Shown one piece after another: positions 15,968-23,774 of a stretch of 64,000 bases of DNA (position 1 is the stretch's first letter; every line of letters begins with the position of its first letter). Source of the stretch: Pseudonocardia hierapolitana. GTDB lineage: Bacteria > Actinomycetota > Actinomycetes > Mycobacteriales > Pseudonocardiaceae. Below the pieces are notes generated by a model, which was not told where the DNA came from, made no database searches, and saw nothing but the letters and a program-made list of their open reading frames with translations. Location of the stretch: NCBI RefSeq assembly GCF_007994075.1, contig NZ_VIWU01000001.1, positions 310,001 through 374,000 on the forward strand, read 5' to 3'. The position numbers were made by a program, and so were the translations under genes.

Positions 15968-16981
15968 GTGGCCCCGATCAGGTACACCCGCCGAACCGCG
16001 CTTCTCGGTGCCGGCGCGGCGCTCGTCCTCTCCCTCGCCGCGTGCGGCGGCAACCTGGGCGGTGGTGGCAGCGGCGGCGGCCAGGCCGCCGAGACGTTCC
16101 CGAGCGGCGCCATCAACCTCAGCGTCGGCCAGGACCCCGGCGGGAGCACGGACCTGATCGCGCGAGCGCTGGCGAACGTCGCCACCGATGACCTCGGCGT
16201 GCCCGTGCCGGTGGTGAACACGCCGGGCGCCAACGGAGCCCTCGCCGCCCAGGAGCTCGCCACCAAGGCGCCCGACGGCCAGAACCTGATGGTCATCAAC
16301 GCCTCGCTGGTGGCGATCACCCCGCTCGCCGTGCCCGCCAACGAGGCCATCGACATCCGGAACTACGAGGTCGTCACCGGCATCTCGCAGGACGACTTCA
16401 TCCTGGTGGCCAACCCGGCCACCGGGTTCCGCACCGTGCAGGACCTGGTCGACGCCCCCAGGCCCATCAGCTACGGCACCACGGGTGTGGGCACCGGTAG
16501 CCAGCTCTCCCAGGCGCTGCTCTTCTCCCAGGCGGGCATCGAGGGCAACGCCGTCCCGTTCGACGGTGCGTCGCCCGCCATGACTGCGCTGCTCGGCGGC
16601 CAGATCGACGTGGCGGGCGTGCAGCTGGGCGATGCCAAGTCCCACCTCGACTCGATCACGCCGATCGTCGTGTTCTCCAAGGAGCGCAGCCAGTACTTCC
16701 CGGACGTCCCCACGGCCGTCGAGGCGGGCTTCGACTCCACGGTGTCCCAGTACCGCGCCGTCGTGGCCCCGAAGGGCACCCCGGCGCCGGTGCTCGACCG
16801 GCTGCGCCGGGCCTTCACCGCGGCGTTCGGGTCCCAGGAGTACAAGGACTTCAACACCCAGCGGCTGCTCTCGCCCTACGAGGTGGACGGCGCGCAGGTG
16901 GTGTCGGAGTGGACCGCGGCCCGCGACCGGTACCAGGCGTTGATCGACCAGTACGGAATCCCGTTCGGCGACGAGGGCTGA
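15968..16981 (+). CDS. Tripartite tricarboxylate transporter substrate-binding protein (Bug/TctC family)
   Basis: 337 residues. GTG 15968 has AAGGAGA just upstream. A lipoprotein signal (TRRTALLGAGAALVLSLAAC) leads to a Gly/Ser linker and the Bug-family body: INLSVGQDPGGSTDLIARAL, VVNTPGANGALAAQELA, SYGTTGVGTGSQL. These proteins bind carboxylates or related small molecules extracellularly for a TctA/TctB permease. No tctA or tctB is nearby, so this is an orphan binding protein. It is divergent from the metal-binding protein gene and convergent with the MFS gene, ending 10 bases from that gene's stop. Confidence 0.88.
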   Translation: MAPIRYTRRTALLGAGAALVLSLAACGGNLGGGGSGGGQAAETFPSGAINLSVGQDPGGSTDLIARALANVATDDLGVPVPVVNTPGANGALAAQELATKAPDGQNLMVINASLVAITPLAVPANEAIDIRNYEVVTGISQDDFILVANPATGFRTVQDLVDAPRPISYGTTGVGTGSQLSQALLFSQAGIEGNAVPFDGASPAMTALLGGQIDVAGVQLGDAKSHLDSITPIVVFSKERSQYFPDVPTAVEAGFDSTVSQYRAVVAPKGTPAPVLDRLRRAFTAAFGSQEYKDFNTQRLLSPYEVDGAQVVSEWTAARDRYQALIDQYGIPFGDEG

Positions 16982-16991
16982 CCGGAACGGC

Positions 16992-18446
16992 TTACCGGCG
17001 CGTCCCGCGCCAGGGGATCAGCAACGCCGCGAACCAGCCGATGATCGCGAAGCCACCGACGATCACGAGCGCGGAGAAGTACTGGCCGCCACCCGGTACG
17101 GCGCCGGCCACCAGCGAGCCGGCGATCGCCACACCGAGCGACGAACCCAGGTTCGAGACGCTGCGCGACACGCCGGAGATGTCACCCTGGACGTTCTCCG
17201 GCCACACCGACTGCACGAGGTTGACCGACGCGGTGAGCATGATCCCGACGCCGACGCCCATGAGGAACAGGCCCGGGATGTAGCTCAAGACGCTGGGAGC
17301 CGTCCCGCCGAGCAGGAGCAACAGGCCCAGGCCGAGGGTCGTGACGAAGAAGCCGAACCGGATCAGCCTGCGCTGGCTGTGCCGGCGGGCCATGCGCGGA
17401 GCAGCCCCCGACGACAGCAGGAGGCCGATCGTCGCGGGCACCAGCACCAGCCCGGTCTCGATCGCCGAGAAGCCGCGGACCTGCTGGAGGAACACCGAGA
17501 TCACGAAGAAGGAGCCCTGCAGGACCAGCCACTGGAGGTTTTGGGTCAGCAGGCCCAGGTTCGAGGTGACGTTGGTGAACAACCTGACCGACACCAGCGG
17601 GGCGCGGCCGTTGCGCTCCCGCACCCACGCGAAGCCGATGAACAGGGCCAGGAGCACCAGCCCGATACCCACGTAGAACCACACCGGCGAGATCCCGCCC
17701 TGCGGGATGATCACGGTGCCGCCGATCGCGTAGGCCTGCGTGGCCGTGCCCCACCCGTACTCACCGCTCTGCAGGACCCCGAACACCACGAAGAACAGGC
17801 CGAGCGCAGAGAACACCGCGCCTACCCAGTCGAACGCGGGCCGCTGCTCCGGCAACGGCGGGTCGGCGATGCCCCGACCCAGCCAGATGATCGCCGCCAC
17901 GATCAGCACTTGCAGGATGAACGACGCCCGCCAGCTGATGGAGCTGGTGATGAGCCCGCCGATGAGGGGCCCGGCCGCGGCGCCGACCCCAGCAGCACCG
18001 CTCACGACACCGAAGTACTTGGCGCGGGCGGTGCTGTCGTCGAACAGCGTGGTGATGAGGATGTAGATCGGCGGGATCAGCAGCGCCGAACCGACGCCCT
18101 CGAGCAGCGAGTAGCCGACCACGAGGAGGGGCAGCCCCTGCGCGAGCGCCGCGAGCAGCGCGCCCGACCCGTAGATGATGAGCCCCAGCTGGAAGCAGAA
18201 CTTGCGGCCCCAGATGTCGGTCAGCTTGCTGCCCGGGATCATCAGCGCCGCCATCGTCAGCGTGAACAGGGTGATGGTGGTCTGGATCCCGGTCACCGAG
18301 GTGCCGAGGTCGGTGGCGATCGACGTGATCGCGACGTTCATGTTGGAGGCGGCGTAGCTGGCGACGAACTGCGCCAGCGCCAGCGGCAGTACCGCTGCCC
18401 TCGCCGCCGCCAGGGCTGCGCCTTCGCCACCTGCGGTGCTGGGCAT
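16992..18446 (-). CDS. MFS transporter, DHA2 (EmrB/QacA-like) type
   Basis: 484 residues with about 14 hydrophobic segments. The MFS loop motif appears as GSKLTDIWGRKFCFQLGL and the drug/proton-antiporter motif C region as GAAGVGAAAGPLIGGLITSS. ATG 18446. Family knowledge: proton-driven export of drugs or hydrophobic compounds through the inner membrane. The substrate cannot be read from sequence. No regulator gene is adjacent. Confidence 0.88.
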   Translation of the reverse strand: MPSTAGGEGAALAAARAAVLPLALAQFVASYAASNMNVAITSIATDLGTSVTGIQTTITLFTLTMAALMIPGSKLTDIWGRKFCFQLGLIIYGSGALLAALAQGLPLLVVGYSLLEGVGSALLIPPIYILITTLFDDSTARAKYFGVVSGAAGVGAAAGPLIGGLITSSISWRASFILQVLIVAAIIWLGRGIADPPLPEQRPAFDWVGAVFSALGLFFVVFGVLQSGEYGWGTATQAYAIGGTVIIPQGGISPVWFYVGIGLVLLALFIGFAWVRERNGRAPLVSVRLFTNVTSNLGLLTQNLQWLVLQGSFFVISVFLQQVRGFSAIETGLVLVPATIGLLLSSGAAPRMARRHSQRRLIRFGFFVTTLGLGLLLLLGGTAPSVLSYIPGLFLMGVGVGIMLTASVNLVQSVWPENVQGDISGVSRSVSNLGSSLGVAIAGSLVAGAVPGGGQYFSALVIVGGFAIIGWFAALLIPWRGTRR

Positions 18447-18605
18447 GGCCCGATGGTGGAGCGGGCGCCGCCCGGCGTCCTCACCCGCCGCGAATGATTG
18501 GCGCTGGGCGTTCTCGATCCGGGAGAGCCTGCTGACCGAGCAGTCGGTGCCGCGTCACGTGCCCCCGTCGACGAACTGATCACGGATCGAGGCACACGGG
18601 CGGGC

Positions 18606-19358
18606 CTACCCCTCCGTGACGAACGGGCTCGACGCGATCTCGGTGCCGTCCTCGAGCTTGCCGATCTCGAAGTCGTTGAACACGTTGGGCACCTCGCGCT
18701 GCAGCTGGCGCAGGCACTCGATCGCGAGCCCGCGGATCTCGACGTCGGCGTGCTCGGTGGCCCGCATGGCGATGAAGTGGCGCCATGCCCGGTAGTTGCC
18801 CGTGACGACGATGCGGGTCTCGGTGCCGTTGGGCAGGATCGCGCGCGCCGCCTGCCGCGCCTGCTTTCGCCGCAGGGTGGCGTCGGGGACGTCGGCGAAC
18901 TTCTTCTGCAGGCCCTCCAGCAGCGCCTCGTACGCCGCGACCGACGCCGCGGCCGCCTCGGCGAACAGCTCGTGCAGCTCCGGGTCGTCGGCGATGACGT
19001 CCGGCTCCACCATCGCGGCGTCCCGCTCGGGCACGTAGCGCTGCGAGAGCTGGCTGTAGGAGAAGTGGCGGTGCCGGATGAGCTCGTGGGTGAGCGAGCG
19101 GGAGACGCCGGTGAGGTAGAAGCTCACCGTGCCGTGCTCCAGAACCGACAGGTGGCCGACCTCCAGGATGTGGCGCAGGTAGCCGGCATTGGTGGCCGTG
19201 GCCGGGTTCGGCTTGGACCACGACTCGTAGCACGCCCGGCCGGCGAACTCGGCGAGCGCCTGGCCGCCGTCGGCGTCGGTGGTCCACGGCACGCCTTCGG
19301 GCGCGATGAACTCGGTCCTGGCGACGAGCTGAACGCCCAGCGGAGCGGTCTGCGGCAT
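18606..19358 (-). CDS. thyX: Flavin-dependent thymidylate synthase
   Basis: 250 residues. It carries the ThyX signature [13 protein letters not shown] (RHR, seven residues, S). It makes dTMP from dUMP using FAD and methylene-tetrahydrofolate. An in-frame upstream start exists, but ATG 19358 ([17 protein letters not shown]) gives the normal family length. The promoter would lie in the 98-bp gap shared with the divergent RHH gene, which contains a strong palindrome. Confidence 0.96.
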   Translation of the reverse strand: MPQTAPLGVQLVARTEFIAPEGVPWTTDADGGQALAEFAGRACYESWSKPNPATATNAGYLRHILEVGHLSVLEHGTVSFYLTGVSRSLTHELIRHRHFSYSQLSQRYVPERDAAMVEPDVIADDPELHELFAEAAAASVAAYEALLEGLQKKFADVPDATLRRKQARQAARAILPNGTETRIVVTGNYRAWRHFIAMRATEHADVEIRGLAIECLRQLQREVPNVFNDFEIGKLEDGTEIASSPFVTEG

Positions 19359-19404
19359 GGCGGAAGCGTAGCCACGGGCACGGCAGGAACCGCGTGACAC
19401 CATG

Positions 19405-19457
19405 TGACGCCAGAAGGCTCCTTGACTGGCGTCATCGATGACGCCATAGTGACATCA
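19405..19457 (+). promoter_or_regulatory. SigA-type promoter with palindromic operator, probably leaderless
   Basis: TTGACT (19422-19427) and CATAGT (19445-19450) are separated by exactly 17 bases. The spacer region holds a perfect 20-bp palindrome, TGGCGTCATCGATGACGCCA (19427-19446), and a third half-site TGACGCCA lies upstream at 19405-19412. Transcription would start about seven bases after the -10 box, at the ATG at 19457, which gives a leaderless mRNA. There is indeed no ribosome binding site. A repressor bound here would cover both promoter boxes. The RHH protein encoded downstream is the obvious candidate. Confidence 0.7.
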
Positions 19458-19975
19458 TGGACCTGAGCCAGTACGTGCAGCAGCTGCGCGAGGACCTCGC
19501 GTCCGCGGCCGCTGCCGGCGACGAGCAGACCCAGCGCACCGGGGCGCTGCTCGGCGCAGCCATCGAGCCTGCGGCGCGCCTCGCGCTCATGAACGCCCTC
19601 TCCGACCTCGCCGCCGAGGTCACCGCCGCGCTCGGCGACCGCGTGGTCGAGGTGCGCCTCGACGGCCGCGACGTCCGCGTCGCGGTGAGCCGCGACGAGA
19701 CGGCCGAACCCGAACCCGACGCGGGCCCACCCTTCGGCGGGTTCGGCGATTTCCGGGGCGCCGACACCGGAGACATCAGCCGCATCACGCTGCGACTCGT
19801 CGAGCAGATCAAGAACCAGGCCGAGCAGGCCGCGGCGGCGCAGGGCGTCTCGCTCAACTCATGGGTCGCACAGGCCGTGCAGGGCGCGCTGGCGGGCCAC
19901 CGCAAGCAGGGCCGCCACGGCGACCGGACGGGCGACCGCGGCGGCAAGCGCCTGCGCGGCTGGGTGGAGGGGTGA
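19457..19975 (+). CDS. Ribbon-helix-helix (HicB-like) regulator, putative autorepressor
   Basis: 172 residues. The N-terminal half is an alpha/beta region (ALGDRVVEVRLDGRDVRVAVS). The C-terminal half has a HicB/Arc-type ribbon-helix-helix: DISRITLRLVEQIKNQAEQA then AQGVSLNSWVAQAVQGAL, followed by a basic tail. RHH proteins bind palindromes as dimers of dimers, and a perfect palindrome lies within the gene's own promoter. No HicA-like toxin is next to it. The partner gene is a DUF4097 protein starting five bases after this stop, an arrangement I know from other actinobacteria. Autoregulation is inferred. Confidence 0.8.
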   Translation: MDLSQYVQQLREDLASAAAAGDEQTQRTGALLGAAIEPAARLALMNALSDLAAEVTAALGDRVVEVRLDGRDVRVAVSRDETAEPEPDAGPPFGGFGDFRGADTGDISRITLRLVEQIKNQAEQAAAAQGVSLNSWVAQAVQGALAGHRKQGRHGDRTGDRGGKRLRGWVEG

Positions 19976-19980
19976 GTGAC

Positions 19981-21015
19981 GTGAGCGAGTCCGACATCAA
20001 CTTCGACAAGAACGAGAACTTCGACAAGAACGAGAACTTCGACAAGAACGAGAACTTCGACAAGAACGAGAACTTCTCGAAGGACGACTTCTCCGCCGAC
20101 GAGCCCGGCCCCGGCCTGGTCCGCCAGCAGAGCTGGCCCGTCGACGGCCCCGCCGAGCTGGAGCTGGCCACCGACGTCGGCCGCATCCGCGTGCACCTCG
20201 AGGACCTCCCCGAGGGCGGCGGCGAGCTGCGCGTCGAGGTACGTCACGATCCGGCGGCCAGCAACACCTGGACCCAGGGCATCTCCAGCCTGATCAACTG
20301 GCTGGGCACCGCAGCCGGAGCCGGGTTCGGCGACCCGGAGCAGCTCGCCGTCGACGCCGTGTCGGCCGCCGAGATCAGCTGGTCCGACGGTGGACGCCGG
20401 CTCGTGGTGCGTTCGTCGCAGGAGCTCCCGCTGCGTGCGGTGCCGCTCGCGATCACCGTGTGGGCACCCACGCGGTCGCGGCTGGCGGCGCGGGTCGGCG
20501 CGGGCGACGTGCGGGCCAGCGGCCGTGCGGGCTGGGCGGGCGTGCGCGCGGGCTCCGGCAACGCCACGCTGGACGGCGTCGACGGCGATGCCGACGTCAC
20601 CACCGGCTCCGGCGCCATCGACCTCGGCCCCGTCACCGGGCGGGCGCGGCTGCGCACCGGCTCGGGCGCGATCCGGGTGGCGAGCACCGGCGGCCCCGCC
20701 GAGATCAAGACCGGCAGCGGCGACATCGTCCTCGGCGAGGTGAACGGCGACGTGCGGCTGCGCACCGGCTCCGGTGACGTCACCGTCTCGGACGCCCGCA
20801 GCGGAGACCTCCAGTTCGCCACGGGATCAGGCGCCGTCCGCATCGGCGTGCACCCCGGTGTGGGGGCCGAGCTCGACCTGGTGTCCGGTTCCGGGAAGGC
20901 ACGCAGCGAGCTGGACGTGGCCACCGTGCCACCGGAGAAGCCCGTGACCGTGCAGGTGCGCGGGCGAACCGGCAGCGGCGACGTCCTCGTCGCCCGCGCG
21001 GCCGTCCCGGCCTGA
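19981..21015 (+). CDS. DUF4097-family beta-strand repeat protein with NFDKNE repeats
   Basis: 344 residues from GTG 19981, with GGAGG about 10 bases upstream. GTG 19972 would lack a spaced ribosome binding site. Residues 7-30 are four perfect copies of NFDKNE, followed by an acidic linker. The C-terminal half is a series of short beta-strand repeats built on TGSG (TGSGAIDLG, TGSGAIRVA, TGSGDIVLG, TGSGDVTVS), typical of DUF4097 adhesin-like domains that probably form a beta-solenoid. I see no signal peptide or membrane segment, so it is likely intracellular. It lies in an operon with the RHH regulator. The biochemical role is unknown. Confidence 0.85.
   Translation: MSESDINFDKNENFDKNENFDKNENFDKNENFSKDDFSADEPGPGLVRQQSWPVDGPAELELATDVGRIRVHLEDLPEGGGELRVEVRHDPAASNTWTQGISSLINWLGTAAGAGFGDPEQLAVDAVSAAEISWSDGGRRLVVRSSQELPLRAVPLAITVWAPTRSRLAARVGAGDVRASGRAGWAGVRAGSGNATLDGVDGDADVTTGSGAIDLGPVTGRARLRTGSGAIRVASTGGPAEIKTGSGDIVLGEVNGDVRLRTGSGDVTVSDARSGDLQFATGSGAVRIGVHPGVGAELDLVSGSGKARSELDVATVPPEKPVTVQVRGRTGSGDVLVARAAVPA
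19999..20070 (+). repeat. Four perfect 18-bp tandem repeats inside the DUF4097 gene
   Basis: The unit AACTTCGACAAGAACGAG occurs four times without a mismatch and encodes NFDKNE. A fifth, degenerate unit (AACTTCTCGAAGGACGAC) follows. Copy-number change would alter the N-terminal tail by six residues and keep the frame. Confidence 0.95.
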
Positions 21016-21347
21016 CACGTACGAACCTGCCTGACCGGCGCGGGGGGAGCCCGGGCGTGGGGGGCCCGGGGGCCGGGTCGGTGCAGGAGAGCCGCTCGCA
21101 CACCGGCTTCCGCGGGACACGCCGACCGCGGTCGGTGTGAGGACCTCGACCGGTGTGCGAGCGGCCGGGGGGCGGGGCCATGGCCGGCGCCTCCCGCCGG
21201 GCGGCACCCCCGTCGATGGGGAGCGACGGGGGGTGCCGTGCCGCCGGCGACCGGTCGGCCGGTGGCGCGACCGCCCGACGAGGCACTTGATCGTCGATCC
21301 GGCGCGTTCCCCGACGCACCGCGTCGGCCTTCCCACCCATTCGATGA
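21016..21347. other. Intergenic gap between convergent genes, hairpin-rich
   Basis: 332 bases between the DUF4097 gene and the MFS gene. Apart from the nested inverted repeat at 21091-21165 it holds a near-perfect pair CTTGATCGTCGA (21286-21297) and TCGATGATCAAG (21341-21352), the second overlapping the MFS stop codon. I see no gene. Confidence 0.55.
21091..21165. terminator. Nested inverted repeat, probable bidirectional terminator
   Basis: Perfect 16-bp arms (GCCGCTCGCACACCGG at 21091-21106, its complement at 21150-21165) enclose a 43-base loop. The loop itself holds the perfect palindrome CCGACCGCGGTCGG at 21122-21135 with ACAC/TGTG extensions around one bulged G. It sits between convergent genes, which suits termination, though a protein-binding site is possible. 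Confidence 0.55.
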
Positions 21348-22847
21348 TCAAGCGGAGCCGGATCGGACACGCGGGTCGGGCAGGCGGCGGCTCAGCAGCA
21401 CGATGCCCACCGTCAGCAGGACGTGCAGGCACACCACGACGACGAAACCGTCCCTCGGCCCGATGACGTCGGCGAGCTCGGCGTAGAGGCCGCCCAGCGT
21501 GGCCACGCCGAGCGCGAGGAACGTCTGCTGGGCCGTGCTGAACACCCCGCTTCCTGCGCCGGCCCGATCGGCAGGCACCTGGGCGAGCGTGAGCCCGATC
21601 ACGGTGGTCATGGCCATGCCCTGGCCCACCCCGCAGATCAAGGTCCCTGGCGCGATGTCGAGCGCCGTCAGGTCCGGCCAGCCGGCCGACACCGTGGCGA
21701 GCACGACGAGCAGGCCGAGGAGCTGCAACGCGAACCCGGCCACCACCACCGACCGGCCGAACCGGGCCACCAGACGCGCGTTCGCCATCGACGCGGCGAA
21801 GAATCCCACCGCGAGCGGCGCGAGCGCGAACCCGGCACCGAGCGGGCCCATCCGCAGCCCGTCCTGCAGCAGCAGCGCGCAGATGAACATGAACCCGCCG
21901 AACCCGACGAAGAACGGGGCGGCGACCCCGAGTCCGCGACGCATGCTCGGCAACCGCAGCACGCTCGGCGGCAGCAGCGGCACTCGGCCGGCCCGCTCCA
22001 CCCGTCGCTCCACGACCGCGAGCCACAGCCCCAGCACCGGCACCGCCGCGAGCAACGCGACCGACCAGGCGGGCCAGCCCAGCGCGCGGCCCTCCGTCAG
22101 CGGGACCAGCAACGCGAGCAGGGTGGCGGCCAACAGGACGGTGCCCCGGCCGTCGACGCCGAGCGGGTTCGCCGACCGGCTCTCCGGCACGGCACGGCGG
22201 GCCAGCACCAGCGTCACGATCCCGATCGGCACGTTCACCAGGAAGATCGTCCGCCAGCCGAGCCCGGCGACGTCCGCGGCGACGAGCGCCCCGCCCAGCA
22301 CCTGCCCGACCACCATCGAGATGCCGGAGTTGGCCCCGTAGTAGCCAACGGCGCGAGCCCGCTCGTCACCGCTGGTCAACGCCTGGATCGAGGCGAGCAC
22401 CTGCGGCATCGCGATCGCCGCGGCCGCCCCTTGGGCGATGCGGGCCAGCACCAGCGTCGTCGCGTTCGGCGCGAGCCCGCACACCAGCGAGGTCACGGTG
22501 AAGGCGGACAGCCCGATCCGGAACATCCGCCTGCGCCCGAACGCGTCGCCGAGCCGTCCACCGAGCACGAGCAGCACCGCGAAGGCGATCCCGTAGCCCG
22601 CGACGACCATCTCGAGGGTCGCGCTCGAGGCCTCCAGGTCGGCGTCGATCGTGGGGAGGGCGACGTTGACGATGAAGAAGTCGATGACGTTGAGCGCTGC
22701 GCCGAGCAGCAGCGTCAGGAGTCCGGCGGAGGTCAATCCGGGACTCGGTCGAACGGAAGCAGGCCGTGAGGAAGCAGGCCGAATATGAGCGGATTGCACG
22801 ACCACCACGCTCCGCGGGCCCGCAGGGTGGTACCAGAGCGTGGTCAT
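21348..22847 (-). CDS. MFS transporter, DHA2 (drug:proton antiporter) type
   Basis: 499 residues from ATG 22847, about 14 hydrophobic segments. The MFS motif A is GGRLGDAFGRRRMF and motif C-like residues are GISMVVGQVLGGALV. The first 40 residues are not hydrophobic and contain GTG codons (around 22811), so the true start may be up to 12 codons later. It is divergent from the XRE regulator at 22902 with a 54-bp gap holding an inverted repeat. A regulator/exporter pair of this form usually means substrate-induced efflux. The substrate is unknown. Confidence 0.87.
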   Translation of the reverse strand: MTTLWYHPAGPRSVVVVQSAHIRPASSRPASVRPSPGLTSAGLLTLLLGAALNVIDFFIVNVALPTIDADLEASSATLEMVVAGYGIAFAVLLVLGGRLGDAFGRRRMFRIGLSAFTVTSLVCGLAPNATTLVLARIAQGAAAAIAMPQVLASIQALTSGDERARAVGYYGANSGISMVVGQVLGGALVAADVAGLGWRTIFLVNVPIGIVTLVLARRAVPESRSANPLGVDGRGTVLLAATLLALLVPLTEGRALGWPAWSVALLAAVPVLGLWLAVVERRVERAGRVPLLPPSVLRLPSMRRGLGVAAPFFVGFGGFMFICALLLQDGLRMGPLGAGFALAPLAVGFFAASMANARLVARFGRSVVVAGFALQLLGLLVVLATVSAGWPDLTALDIAPGTLICGVGQGMAMTTVIGLTLAQVPADRAGAGSGVFSTAQQTFLALGVATLGGLYAELADVIGPRDGFVVVVCLHVLLTVGIVLLSRRLPDPRVRSGSA

Positions 22848-22848
22848 T

Positions 22849-22867
22849 CGGGTATCAGCACTACCCG
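22849..22867. promoter_or_regulatory. Candidate operator between the XRE regulator and MFS genes
   Basis: CGGGTA, seven bases, TACCCG lies inside the 54-bp divergent gap, two bases from the MFS start. Perfect 6-bp arms about one helical turn apart fit an XRE dimer. A regulator bound here could control both genes. Confidence 0.45.
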
Positions 22868-22901
22868 GTAACAGGATCGATGGCGTGGCACGCTGGGCGG
22901 C

Positions 22902-23774
22902 ATGAGCACCGCGGTCGAACCGGTAGCCGCTGACCTCTCCGAAAGCATCGCCACGCTGCCGGACGCGGTCCGCCGGCGGGAGCTGGCCGCGTTCCTCCGC
23001 AGCCGCCGGGAACGGCTCACCCCCCACCGGGTGGGGCTCCCGATCACCGGGCGCCGCCGGACGCCGGGCCTGCGCCGCGAGGAGGTGGCACAGCTCGCCG
23101 GGGTGGGTGTCACCTGGTACACGTGGCTGGAGCAGGGCCGCGACATCCGTCCGTCCGAGCAGGTGCTCGGCGCCGTGGCCCGCACCCTGCAGCTCGACCC
23201 GTACGAGTCGGCGCACCTGTTCACGCTCGCAGGGCTCCCCGCCCGGCCGTCGCAGCGGGACTGCAACGCGGTGCCACCGGGTGCCGCGGCGCTGCTCGAC
23301 CGGATCGACCCGTGGCCCGCCGTGGTGACGAACGCCCGAACCGACGTCCTGGCCTACAACCGGGGTTACGACTGGTTGCTCGGCGACGTCGACGGGCTCC
23401 CGTTCGAGGACCGCAACACGACCCTGCAGTGCTTCGTCGGTACCTGGCCGGAGCGGATGCCCGACTGGCCGGGTCACAAGGCGCGCTCGGTGGCACAGCT
23501 GCGGGCCGCGATGGCCGACCACATGTCGGACCCGAGCTGGAAGGCGCTGATCAAGCGCCTCCGCCGGGAGTCGCCCGACTTCGACATCCTGTGGAGCCAG
23601 CACAACGTGACGGAGCCGCGCAACCTGACGAAGCGGTTCGTGCATCCCGATGCCGGGCTGCTGCAGTTCCACACGACGTACCTCTGGCTCACCCCCTCGC
23701 CGGAGATCCGGCTCGCAAGCTACACGCCGGCCGACGCCGAGACGGCGGACAAGCTGGCCGCGCTGCACCTCTGA
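22902..23774 (+). CDS. XRE-family regulator with MmyB-like ligand-binding domain
   Basis: 290 residues. After about 25 residues comes a helix-turn-helix (RRTPGLRREEVAQLAGVGVT, WYTWLEQGRDIRPSEQVL), the typical MmyB-like regulator front. A PAS-like C-terminal domain of that family follows (PAVVTNARTDVLAYNRGYDWLLGD). These proteins commonly sit divergently next to an MFS or dehydrogenase gene and repress it until a hydrophobic ligand binds. Here the divergent partner is a DHA2 exporter. The 3' end overlaps the convergent winged-helix gene by 55 bases. Confidence 0.9.
   Translation: MSTAVEPVAADLSESIATLPDAVRRRELAAFLRSRRERLTPHRVGLPITGRRRTPGLRREEVAQLAGVGVTWYTWLEQGRDIRPSEQVLGAVARTLQLDPYESAHLFTLAGLPARPSQRDCNAVPPGAAALLDRIDPWPAVVTNARTDVLAYNRGYDWLLGDVDGLPFEDRNTTLQCFVGTWPERMPDWPGHKARSVAQLRAAMADHMSDPSWKALIKRLRRESPDFDILWSQHNVTEPRNLTKRFVHPDAGLLQFHTTYLWLTPSPEIRLASYTPADAETADKLAALHL

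Noticed and set aside
19999..20070. Tandem direct repeats considered as a CRISPR array
   Set aside because: The units are contiguous without spacers and stay in frame inside a protein gene.
19457..21015. Toxin-antitoxin pair (HicB-like plus partner)
   Set aside because: The second gene is a 344-residue DUF4097 protein with no HicA-like dsRNA-binding fold, so only the DNA-binding fold is shared with antitoxins.
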